DNA from: Opitutales bacterium | GTDB taxonomy: Bacteria > Verrucomicrobiota > Verrucomicrobiae > Opitutales > CAG-312 | Assembly: GCA_017623955.1 (NCBI GenBank) | Contig: JAGAOA010000151.1 | Span: forward strand, 1-9,236 | Direction: 5' to 3' | DNA length: 9,236 bases | In this document: positions 1 to 5,863 of the stretch, piece by piece | Layout of the letters: each line of letters begins with the position of its first letter | Position numbering within the stretch: position 1 is the first letter of the stretch | Made by a program: the position numbers and the translations under genes | Notes under the pieces: generated by a model | What the model was told of the DNA's origin: nothing | Database searches by the model: none | Seen by the model: the letters and a program-made list of their open reading frames with translations, nothing else

Positions 1-585
1 ATTAAGACACTAATGGTGGTAATGTTTTCCCGAGTTTTTTTAGACATTAATCTTCCTCATACAATAACAGTTGCTGGTATAATATGTTGTGTTGCTGTTT
101 TTATAATGAGTTTTTCAATTAATTCATTGCGTAGTAAAAAACTTGGAGTCACTATATTGCTAGCAATGATTGCGTGCATTTCCTATGCTTTGTGCGATGT
201 GTTCATACAAAAGTATGCTCCCAATTTTACAAGAAATATAATGTTGAGTTTAACAAGCGTGGCAATGCCTTTATCTATAATCCCACTATTGCCAAAGTTT
301 TTTAAGGAAGTTTCTATAAGTGATAAGAAAACATTATTCTTAGGTGGAGGTTCCGCAGTATTAATGATAGTAGAAATGTATTTGATGTTTATATCTATCA
401 GTGGAGAGTTGGGGGCATCTTTGTGCAATATTTTATATAATACAAGAGGATTATTATCAGTTATACTAATTTATTTTGTAGGAAAACGCTTTGTAAAATT
501 AAGAGAATTGTCAAACGCTTCAGCTATTCAACGCAGTGTAGGGGCTATTATGATTTTAATAGCTGTAATTATTGCGTTGCAATAG
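1..585 (+). CDS. DMT/EamA-type transporter, C-terminal part (5' truncated by window edge)
   Basis: This is the C-terminal half of a multi-pass inner-membrane protein. The frame is open from base 1 and the first in-frame ATG (base 13) lies inside the reading frame without a ribosome binding site, so the true start is probably upstream of the window. About six hydrophobic segments can be seen; counted from that ATG they fall near residues 17-36, 44-63, 76-94, 108-130, 136-155 and 173-190. The spacing, with a short basic loop (GKRFVKLRE) before the last helix, fits one EamA repeat of the drug/metabolite transporter superfamily. The substrate cannot be inferred. The stop (583-585) lies inside the 3' end of the convergent HNH gene, a 17-base tail-to-tail overlap, and no terminator is visible there. 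A different small-molecule permease family remains possible. Confidence 0.6.
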   Translation: MKTLMVVMFSRVFLDINLPHTITVAGIICCVAVFIMSFSINSLRSKKLGVTILLAMIACISYALCDVFIQKYAPNFTRNIMLSLTSVAMPLSIIPLLPKFFKEVSISDKKTLFLGGGSAVLMIVEMYLMFISISGELGASLCNILYNTRGLLSVILIYFVGKRFVKLRELSNASAIQRSVGAIMILIAVIIALQ

Positions 586-1258
586 TTTTATTTTTTAATG
601 CAATTCTTTCTTTTAATTTAGAAATTGCAAATTTTGCAGCCGACCAAAATGGTATTAGTTTATTATTGAGTAACCCTAGTATTTTTTCTTCGGGAACGCC
701 CGCTTGATAAAGTTTAATAGCTTCTACCATTGCTATTTTACGCGAAACCATTAGAGATGGAACGTTTAGACGTAAGTATCCAATAGAATTAATTGCGAGC
801 ATTTTTTCGTCTTTGTTTTTTAGTTTTGAATTAGGACGAATTTCTCCACTAAAAGAATATTCAAATAGGTTTTCACAAAGAGGCTCGTATGGCGAAACAA
901 CTTCGTTTGTTCCTCTAGCATGTCCACAATGAACAATAGATTCCTTTAGGAATTGGGGTTTGCCATCTTTCTTTTGTGGGTCTTTTATGCATGATGCTGC
1001 CATATTTGAGTATGCAAGAGTTTTTGTCGATTCACCGCCAAACTGAGGTTCAATATGTTCTATGTGCGATGTCTCATCAAAAATTCTAGTTTCGCAATAA
1101 CAACAGAGGTAAGCTTGTCTTTGTATTAGTGAATTTTTTAGTTCTGCCTTAATTTGTGAGTTGTGCAAATTTGAATATTTAGCGTATGGATGACTTGCCA
1201 ACCAACGCCTAAAATTACGTGGAGCATCAATATCCTTTGGTTTTGTTATATGGTGCAT
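569..1258 (-). CDS. ptuB: HNH endonuclease, TIGR02646/PtuB type (Septu effector nuclease)
   Basis: A 229-residue protein with the layout of the TIGR02646/PtuB HNH nucleases. A CCYC knuckle (C52, C55) precedes the HIEHIEP motif (H65, E67, H68, P71). An N85...C90 segment (YSNMAASC) follows, and then H110-C111-G112-H113, so C52, C55, C90 and C111 are plausible zinc ligands and H68 the likely catalytic histidine. The C-terminal third is helical, basic and has no recognised motif. In Septu systems the PtuB nuclease joins the PtuA ATPase and degrades nucleic acid on phage infection; that role is transferred from the family and not shown here. The gene begins 4 bases after the ATPase stop with no clear Shine-Dalgarno, which points to co-transcription and probable translational coupling. 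The same nuclease class accompanies Ec78-type retrons, but no reverse transcriptase is present here. Confidence 0.8.
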   Translation of the reverse strand: MHHITKPKDIDAPRNFRRWLASHPYAKYSNLHNSQIKAELKNSLIQRQAYLCCYCETRIFDETSHIEHIEPQFGGESTKTLAYSNMAASCIKDPQKKDGKPQFLKESIVHCGHARGTNEVVSPYEPLCENLFEYSFSGEIRPNSKLKNKDEKMLAINSIGYLRLNVPSLMVSRKIAMVEAIKLYQAGVPEEKILGLLNNKLIPFWSAAKFAISKLKERIALKNKTIATQ

Positions 1259-1262
1259 ATTT

Positions 1263-2501
1263 TTAACTGAGTGCGCGTATCAAATATTCTCCACGTAAGA
1301 CTTCAGGATCTTCAGGAATCATAATATTGAGTTCATCGACAATTTGTTGCGCAGTCTGAAAATTCCCATTATCTATTGCCGTGTACATTGCTCTAAGGCG
1401 TTTTGCAATTTCAGGTTCTCTATGAATGTTTAACAGCTGCGATAATATATCTGCTGGCGAACGACCATAAGCATTATCGATTTTTTCAAAAGTGTTGTTT
1501 TTGCCATCTATTTTGTAAAGATTTTTTGCAACCGACATTACAGACGGCGAATGTGAAGATATTATAAATTGAGCTTTCTTGAAAATAGATGGCAATTTCT
1601 TTGCAATAGAGCTTTGCCAGTCGGGATGTAGATGTAAATCTAGTTCATCAATGAGAATTATGGCATCAGATTCAAGCGGATTCTTCATTTTTGGATTTGC
1701 CACAATCATACGCATTGCTATATCTGAAATGAGGGCTATGATTGTCTTTTCTCCATCGGAAAGATTTTCGGCGGGGATTTTTCTTGATTGAAGAAACATT
1801 TTGCCGTCTTGAATTGCAAAAGTACCAAATTCTTCGGCAAAGAGCGATAACGCCTTACTCACAAATTTTAGCGGATTAAAAAATGCGTCTATCTCTAGGC
1901 GACGTGCGTTGCCTTTCTTTAGAGGCATTTTTGAGGCTTCAGCCATTTCTTTTTCACGCCTCAAGCCCATTTCTACAAACCACTGGGTTAGTTTATCAAA
2001 ATTTGTACCCGCTTGGAAGGCTCTTTTGTAAACTTCGGTTCTATCGTTTGTTGAGATTGGCTTAGGCGATGTATATCCCGATGTATCTCTTGATGCTCCG
2101 TAGTAGGCGAGTACTGGTATTTGGATGGATTCATCGCTGTCTAGCATAACACGCATATCTCGGGCAAAAGAGTTTGCGGCTGTCATATTTGAGAGTTTAG
2201 AAGTACGTTTTTCTCGCTCTTTATAAAGGGTCAATTTCATCTGCGTTTTGTTGCGCAGAGTCATTGTAAGTCTTGAAAAATCAGCACCATATGTTATGTC
2301 TCGAGAGTTGATTTTCCGTCCTTTTAGTGCGTAATTACACAATCCAACTGGAAGCCATGATAACATTGTAGCTACCGCTTCTAAAACTGTTGATTTTCCT
2401 CCGCCATTGCGTCCTGCCAAAACAGTAGAGGATTTGTCGAATTCTACAAATTCATCGCGCAGACCCTTAAAATTTTCTATATGGATATTTTCTACAATCA
2501 T
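1263..2501 (-). CDS. ptuA: SMC/ABC-type AAA ATPase, PtuA-like (Septu sensor/ATPase)
   Basis: A 412-residue P-loop ATPase of the AAA_15/AAA_21 (OLD/RecF-like) group. Its N-terminus (MIVENIHIENFKGL) is the usual opening strand. Walker A is GRNGGGKST (residues 30-38), the ABC signature is LSDGEK (247-252), Walker B is IILIDE (281-286) followed by the D-loop LDLHLHP, and the H-switch is SSHSPS with H317. About 95 residues follow the ATPase fold (from about 320). They form a charged helical tail near residues 350-412 that resembles the C-terminal region of PtuA proteins. I chose the start at 2501 because it gives the canonical N-terminus. An upstream in-frame ATG at 2537 would add 12 residues of lysine- and phenylalanine-rich sequence with no family support. 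It is the first gene of a two-gene operon with the HNH nuclease and is transcribed away from rubrerythrin. Relatives include retron-associated ATPases. Confidence 0.8.
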   Translation of the reverse strand: MIVENIHIENFKGLRDEFVEFDKSSTVLAGRNGGGKSTVLEAVATMLSWLPVGLCNYALKGRKINSRDITYGADFSRLTMTLRNKTQMKLTLYKEREKRTSKLSNMTAANSFARDMRVMLDSDESIQIPVLAYYGASRDTSGYTSPKPISTNDRTEVYKRAFQAGTNFDKLTQWFVEMGLRREKEMAEASKMPLKKGNARRLEIDAFFNPLKFVSKALSLFAEEFGTFAIQDGKMFLQSRKIPAENLSDGEKTIIALISDIAMRMIVANPKMKNPLESDAIILIDELDLHLHPDWQSSIAKKLPSIFKKAQFIISSHSPSVMSVAKNLYKIDGKNNTFEKIDNAYGRSPADILSQLLNIHREPEIAKRLRAMYTAIDNGNFQTAQQIVDELNIMIPEDPEVLRGEYLIRALS

Positions 2502-2591
2502 CTTTTTTTCTGTTAAAAAAATAGAAAAAACATGCATTTATGTAAACAAAAAATTAAAAAAACACTTGATTTTTGTAAAAAATACTAGACT

Positions 2592-2610
2592 ATTAATGAT
2601 AATCATTACT
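2592..2610. promoter_or_regulatory. Fur/PerR-type operator (iron box)
   Basis: The core TAATGATAATCATTA (2594-2608) is a perfect 7-1-7 palindrome centred on 2601. It is identical to the central 15 bases of the classical 19-base Fur consensus GATAATGATAATCATTATC; over all 19 positions 15 match. It lies upstream of the rubrerythrin promoter (27 bases before the -35) and 91 bases from the divergent ATPase start. PerR-class regulators use a closely related site and commonly control rubrerythrin in anaerobes, so the sequence alone does not decide between Fur and PerR. No regulator gene is present in the window. Confidence 0.75.
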
Positions 2611-2634
2611 ATTAAGCAGTGAAAATATATGAAA

Positions 2635-2663
2635 TTGACAATTAATGATAATTGTAGTAGAAA
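2635..2663 (+). promoter_or_regulatory. Sigma70-type promoter of the rubrerythrin gene
   Basis: A consensus -35 TTGACA (2635-2640) is followed after 17 bases by TAGAAA (2658-2663), a 4/6 match to the -10. This places transcription start near 2670 and leaves a leader of about 35 bases. The spacer overlaps the second Fur-like half-box, consistent with repression. The -10 is weak, so its exact position is uncertain. Confidence 0.55.
2641..2659. promoter_or_regulatory. Second, degenerate Fur/PerR-type half-box in the promoter spacer
   Basis: The 12-base string ATTAATGATAAT (2641-2652) repeats exactly the left part of the upstream box (2592-2603), 49 bases centre to centre. Its right half diverges, so 12 of 19 positions match the Fur consensus. 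The site also forms its own imperfect palindrome, CAATTA-ATGA-TAATTG (2639-2654). It lies between the -35 and -10 of the proposed rubrerythrin promoter, where a bound repressor would block RNA polymerase. Confidence 0.55.
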
Positions 2664-2703
2664 ATTTTACTCAAACAAACAACAGTAACTGAAAGGAAAA
2701 TCT

Positions 2704-3240
2704 ATGGATTTGAAAGGCTCGAAAACAGAAAAGAATTTACAAGCTGCATTTGCAGGTGAATCGCAAGCTCGCAACAAATACACATATTATGCATCGAAAG
2801 CAAAAAAAGAAGGTTTTGTTCAGATTGCAACCTTTTTTGAAGAAACAGCAAACAACGAAAAAGAACACGCAAAGATTTGGTTTAAACTTCTTAATGATGG
2901 AATTGGCTCTACTGCAGAAAATTTATTAGATGCTGCACAGGGAGAAAATTACGAATGGACAGATATGTATGCAACTTTTGCAAAGGAAGCGAAAGAAGAA
3001 GGGTTTGATCATATTGCATTTCTTTTTGAAGAGGTGGCAAAGATTGAAAAAGAACACGAAGCTCGTTACCGTAAACTTCTTGCAAACGTAAAGGAAGATA
3101 AGGTTTTTGCAAAAGATGAAGATGTTGTATGGGAATGTGGTAATTGTGGACATTTGCACGTTGGGAAAACCGCTCCAGAAATATGTCCAGTTTGCGTTCA
3201 CAAGAAGGCTCATTTTAAGCTCAATGCAAAGAATTATTAA
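2704..3240 (+). CDS. rbr: Rubrerythrin
   Basis: A 178-residue cytoplasmic non-haem iron protein that reduces hydrogen peroxide to water with electrons usually supplied by rubredoxin or NADH-dependent reductases. It is a main peroxide defence in anaerobes. The N-terminal ferritin-like four-helix domain (about 1-135) shows the full diiron ligand set: E19, the E52-x2-H55 pair, E95, E98 and the E115-x2-H118 pair. A C-terminal rubredoxin-like domain carries C145-x2-C148 and C161-x2-C164 for a mononuclear Fe(SCys)4 centre. Length and domain order match classical rubrerythrin, not the reverse type. The start at 2704 has a good ribosome binding site (AAAGGAA, 2692-2698), one of the few clear ones in the window. 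It is monocistronic: a promoter with Fur/PerR-like boxes lies upstream and an intrinsic terminator follows. The divergent neighbour is the putative Septu operon. Confidence 0.96.
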   Translation: MDLKGSKTEKNLQAAFAGESQARNKYTYYASKAKKEGFVQIATFFEETANNEKEHAKIWFKLLNDGIGSTAENLLDAAQGENYEWTDMYATFAKEAKEEGFDHIAFLFEEVAKIEKEHEARYRKLLANVKEDKVFAKDEDVVWECGNCGHLHVGKTAPEICPVCVHKKAHFKLNAKNY

Positions 3241-3265
3241 TTTGAGATAACGCATAAGTATTTTG

Positions 3266-3296
3266 AAGGCAGTTCTTACTAGAACTGCCTTTTTTA
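3266..3296 (+). terminator. Intrinsic terminator after rubrerythrin
   Basis: A perfect 10-bp stem (AGGCAGTTCT, 3267-3276, with AGAACTGCCT, 3281-3290), extendable by one A-T pair, closes a TACT tetraloop and is followed by a run of T (3291-3295). It starts 25 bases after the rubrerythrin stop. The convergent esterase gene ends at 3300, so the same hairpin lies just past its 3' end. On that strand the T tract is interrupted (TTCAAAATA), so termination there would be weaker. Confidence 0.9.
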
Positions 3297-3299
3297 ATA

Positions 3300-4427
3300 T
3301 TATTTGCCGTTTTTTAATGCTTCTTTTAGAATTGGAAGTGTGTGTTTGTACATCAGATAGAAACCGAAGTCGTTTGGATGTGTATTGTCCATTGTCCAAT
3401 ATGCTTGATCTACATCTTTGGTAAAATTATGTCCATCGATAAACCACACTAATTTATCGCCATTTTTTACAGCGTTATCGTAGGTTTGTTTTATTATTTT
3501 TGCACGTTCCAATGCCCAATCAGGACGTGTAATTCTCGACATCATAATGATAGGTAAATCGGGACGTTTTGCTCTAATATATTTAAAGAACTTTTCATGG
3601 GTTTGTTTCAGATGTTTTTCATTCGGAGCATTATGATCGTAGTCGTAGACGAATACCGAAATATCTAGTGATGTTATAAGTTCTGCCATTTTTTCTTCGC
3701 CTTTTGCATTTCCAGAAAAGCCTAAGTTTATCATTGGGGCATCAAGTTCTCTGCACAACATTGCATTATATGCATTAGACGGACGGCTTGCACAACCGCC
3801 TTGTGTAATGGATGAACCATAAAACAATATTGGTTTCTTTATTTTTCTAGGTTTAGGAGCTTCTATTTTCGAGTTTGGGGCAACTCCAATTTTTATCCAA
3901 TTAACACCGTTGTATAGAGGGAGATATAAAGCACAATCTTTCATTCCAGTTCCGCTCATTCCATTTTTAATTACAAGCGTTTCTACTGGCGACATCAATT
4001 TACCTCCTGAAAATGGGTTCACATTTTTTGAATAATTGCCACAAAATAAATCAAAGCCCGATACTCCAGTTGCCGGCATATGCCCGAACATCTGTTTGGG
4101 ATATTTAAGTTCGGCTTTTAATGCGATATATGGGGAGTCTGTCCTAAAACGAATTACACCACCTGCTGTATGGTTCGCCAATGTGTATACACCTTCATTT
4201 ATTTCTTTTGCGCCGATGTTGTGAGGTATTCTACGCAGAGGCTTGCCTTTTTCGTACCAAGGGAACCCTTCAAGTTCAAATGGTTTTTCGAGGGCATCAA
4301 AATAAACTACATTTATTTTCCCGATTTTTTCCACAGCAAAATTTTTATCGATTTTTGTTATATCTTGTTGTGCTTGCAATGATGATATTAGGATAATGGA
4401 CAGTAATGCTGATAATATTTTTTTCAT
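3300..4427 (-). CDS. Secreted SGNH/GDSL-type esterase with GxDLY N-terminal domain
   Basis: A 375-residue exported hydrolase. A signal peptide is clear: MKK, a hydrophobic core and an AxA-like site (LQAQ) near residue 20. An all-beta N-terminal domain (about 35-190) carries GFDLF (124-128), the counterpart of the GxDLY motif that names Pfam GxDLY. A Lipase_GDSL_3-type SGNH domain follows. Its block I is FYGSSITQG (nucleophile S206), block II is NLGFSGN (G236), block III is reduced to DYDHN (N266), and block V is DNTHP (D347, H350). Such enzymes usually remove acetyl or other acyl groups from glycans, but the substrate here is unknown. The start overlaps the stop of the upstream metallopeptidase gene in an ATGA, and no Shine-Dalgarno is visible, so translation is probably coupled. 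It is the last gene of the mazG operon. Confidence 0.88.
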   Translation of the reverse strand: MKKILSALLSIILISSLQAQQDITKIDKNFAVEKIGKINVVYFDALEKPFELEGFPWYEKGKPLRRIPHNIGAKEINEGVYTLANHTAGGVIRFRTDSPYIALKAELKYPKQMFGHMPATGVSGFDLFCGNYSKNVNPFSGGKLMSPVETLVIKNGMSGTGMKDCALYLPLYNGVNWIKIGVAPNSKIEAPKPRKIKKPILFYGSSITQGGCASRPSNAYNAMLCRELDAPMINLGFSGNAKGEEKMAELITSLDISVFVYDYDHNAPNEKHLKQTHEKFFKYIRAKRPDLPIIMMSRITRPDWALERAKIIKQTYDNAVKNGDKLVWFIDGHNFTKDVDQAYWTMDNTHPNDFGFYLMYKHTLPILKEALKNGK

Positions 4428-5179
4428 ATATTTTTAGTGAGTTGAATGTTGAAAATTTCTTTAGATTTAGATTCTACTTCTCTATCTAAACGTTGAGCAT
4501 CGGGACAAATTCTGTTGAGGAAAATCCAAAAAGATACGGAGTGATCCATAAATTTGGTATGTGCTAATTCATGACGAATAATGTAAGTCTGATATTTTGG
4601 TTCAAGTAAGATTATTCTCCAATTTAACGATAGCAATCCACTAGAAGAACGTGATGCCCATAAACTTGATTGATTACGTATTGATACTTTTGAAAAATTT
4701 AACCCAGTTATATTTGAATTTAATTTTGCTAATTCTGCTAGGCTTTGATTTGTAAATTTTAGGAATAGATTTTCTAAATCTAAATCAAAGTTTTGTTCTG
4801 TTGGTGCTAGAACTAGTTTATTGTTTTCTATATCTGAAACAAAGAACGGATTTGTTCTCGATACAATTATTTCAGGCGTAATTTCTTTATCTAGATGATA
4901 GACTTTGCGATGTTGTTGTATGAGTTTTGCTAAGGTTTGTTTTTTAGTTGTTTTTAAAGATTGTTCTATAAGCCATATTTTGTTGGCTTCTAGAAATGAC
5001 AACGAATCTTTTATAGAGGCGTATCTAGGTTTTGTAAGTATTGCTGTATATTTATCGGTTATACGCAACTTGAAAGAACGAGAATTTGCAACGTCTTTTA
5101 TTGTTACAACGATTGTTTCTTTGCACGCATTGTCATTTTCTTTGATAGGTAACTCTAAAATGATTTCGCGTGTTGCCAT
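4424..5179 (-). CDS. YgjP-like (SprT-type) zinc metallopeptidase domain protein
   Basis: A 251-residue protein of the YgjP-like metallopeptidase family (PF01863, sometimes labelled M48 or, misleadingly, UTP pyrophosphatase). The zinc site is intact: HELAH (H203, E204, H207) and the third ligand H213 five residues on, followed by the family's FW (217-218). Upstream, SLNWRI (184-189) matches the conserved strand before the active site. The family's usual WGSC is WASR here (174-177), so the cysteine is replaced. The N-terminal half is a beta-rich region of unknown role, and no signal peptide is seen, so the protein is cytoplasmic. The physiological substrate is not established. A good Shine-Dalgarno (GAGAGG, complement of 5188-5193) lies 8 bases before the ATG inside the end of mazG, and the two genes are 1 base apart. 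Confidence 0.85.
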   Translation of the reverse strand: MATREIILELPIKENDNACKETIVVTIKDVANSRSFKLRITDKYTAILTKPRYASIKDSLSFLEANKIWLIEQSLKTTKKQTLAKLIQQHRKVYHLDKEITPEIIVSRTNPFFVSDIENNKLVLAPTEQNFDLDLENLFLKFTNQSLAELAKLNSNITGLNFSKVSIRNQSSLWASRSSSGLLSLNWRIILLEPKYQTYIIRHELAHTKFMDHSVSFWIFLNRICPDAQRLDREVESKSKEIFNIQLTKNI

Positions 5180-5180
5180 A

Positions 5181-5810
5181 TTAGATACCTCTCTTTTCTG
5201 CTGACTTTCTTATCTCTAGAATATAATCACGTAGAGCAGATTCAGGTTCGATTTTATCTGCGAGAGCATCTCTTACGGCATCAAAAATCTTCTTGCCAGC
5301 TAGGATTTTTTTATCTGACAAGGATGTTTTGTTTACATCATCAAGAAGAGTTGTGTCGGCTTTTTTAGCTACATCGTATGCGTATCTGAGGGCTGAAAGT
5401 GTTGGAGGAATTCCATCAAAGAGCTTTCCGACAACTCGCTCCTTTTTTTCTTCAGTTTTCACTTGTTGCCAAATTTTGAGGACATCGTCGCTAGAGAAAG
5501 CTGTTTTATCGGCAAAGACATGTGGATGTCGACGAACTAGTTTTTCGTTCAACTCGTTTACTACATCGTCTAGGGTAAATCTTCCTTCTTCTGTTGCAAT
5601 TTCAGAGTGAAGGGCGATGTGCATAAGGACATCACCCAATTCTTCTCGCATTTTTTCAGTCGAATTTAAGTCTATAGCCTCTAAAAGTTCGGCACATTCT
5701 TCAACTAAATGTCCACGTATTGAAGCGTGCGTTTGTTCTCTATCCCAAGGACAACCGTTTGGAGCGCGAAGGGCTTTTATTATATCGATGAGTTTGTCGA
5801 TTGATTTCAT
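5181..5810 (-). CDS. mazG: Nucleoside triphosphate pyrophosphohydrolase MazG (short form)
   Basis: A 209-residue all-alpha NTP pyrophosphohydrolase that hydrolyses (d)NTPs to monophosphates and pyrophosphate, cleaning the nucleotide pool. The N-terminal domain is complete: CPWDREQTH (20-28), the metal site EECAE (37-41) with ELGD (57-60), and KLVRRHPHVF (90-99). An IWQQVKTEEK segment (113-122) and the DGIPPTLSALRYA motif (132-144) open the second half. Canonical MazG is about 260 residues with a second EExxE/ExxD catalytic domain. Here the C-terminal part (about 137-209) keeps the helices but shows no second EExxE motif, so only one active site per chain is likely. The gene leads a three-gene operon and diverges from rsmA across 53 bases. 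No Shine-Dalgarno is visible. Confidence 0.93.
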   Translation of the reverse strand: MKSIDKLIDIIKALRAPNGCPWDREQTHASIRGHLVEECAELLEAIDLNSTEKMREELGDVLMHIALHSEIATEEGRFTLDDVVNELNEKLVRRHPHVFADKTAFSSDDVLKIWQQVKTEEKKERVVGKLFDGIPPTLSALRYAYDVAKKADTTLLDDVNKTSLSDKKILAGKKIFDAVRDALADKIEPESALRDYILEIRKSAEKRGI

Positions 5811-5816
5811 TGAAAA

Positions 5817-5854
5817 AATATTGTTGCTCTTATTTTTTATATTGCAACAATATT
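5817..5854. repeat. Perfect 11-bp inverted repeat between mazG and rsmA
   Basis: AATATTGTTGC (5817-5827) and GCAACAATATT (5844-5854) are exact reverse complements separated by 16 AT-rich bases. The dyad fills most of the 53-base gap between the divergent mazG and rsmA starts. It lacks a GC-rich stem and a trailing T run, so it does not look like a terminator. A TATATT (5838-5843) in the loop could be a -10 element, but no convincing -35 is paired with it. A shared operator is the simplest guess, and no regulator can be named. Confidence 0.6.
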
Positions 5855-5863
5855 ACATCAGTT

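Larger units (their letters stand above)
569..2501 (-). other. Putative type I Septu anti-phage defence operon (ATPase + HNH)
   Basis: The ordered pair PtuA-like ATPase then TIGR02646-type HNH nuclease, 4 bases apart on one strand, is the minimal composition known for type I Septu. All catalytic motifs are intact in both proteins, so the system looks functional. No reverse transcriptase, msr/msd-like structured RNA gene, helicase or third subunit lies between the transporter on one side and rubrerythrin on the other. The neighbouring genes are housekeeping or stress genes, so it sits as a single cassette and no larger defence island is visible in this window. Defence activity is inferred from gene content only. 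Confidence 0.7.

Noticed and set aside
2502..2537. Upstream ATG (2537) for the ATPase
   Set aside because: The extra 12 residues are low complexity and precede a perfectly canonical MIVENIHIENFKGL start at 2501. No ribosome binding site supports the longer form.
2502..2703. Retron msr/msd RNA upstream of the ATPase-HNH pair
   Set aside because: There is no reverse transcriptase gene, no paired a1/a2 repeats and no G-rich stem. The region is explained by the rubrerythrin promoter and Fur-like boxes.
2926..3399. 157-codon minus-strand frame across rubrerythrin and the terminator
   Set aside because: It lies opposite a well-supported gene, crosses the terminator and the esterase end, and has a low-complexity phenylalanine/lysine-rich product with no start signal.
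5801..5863. Upstream ATG (5801) for rsmA
   Set aside because: It would overlap mazG and translate the intergenic inverted repeat into a cysteine/tyrosine-rich tail not found in RsmA proteins.
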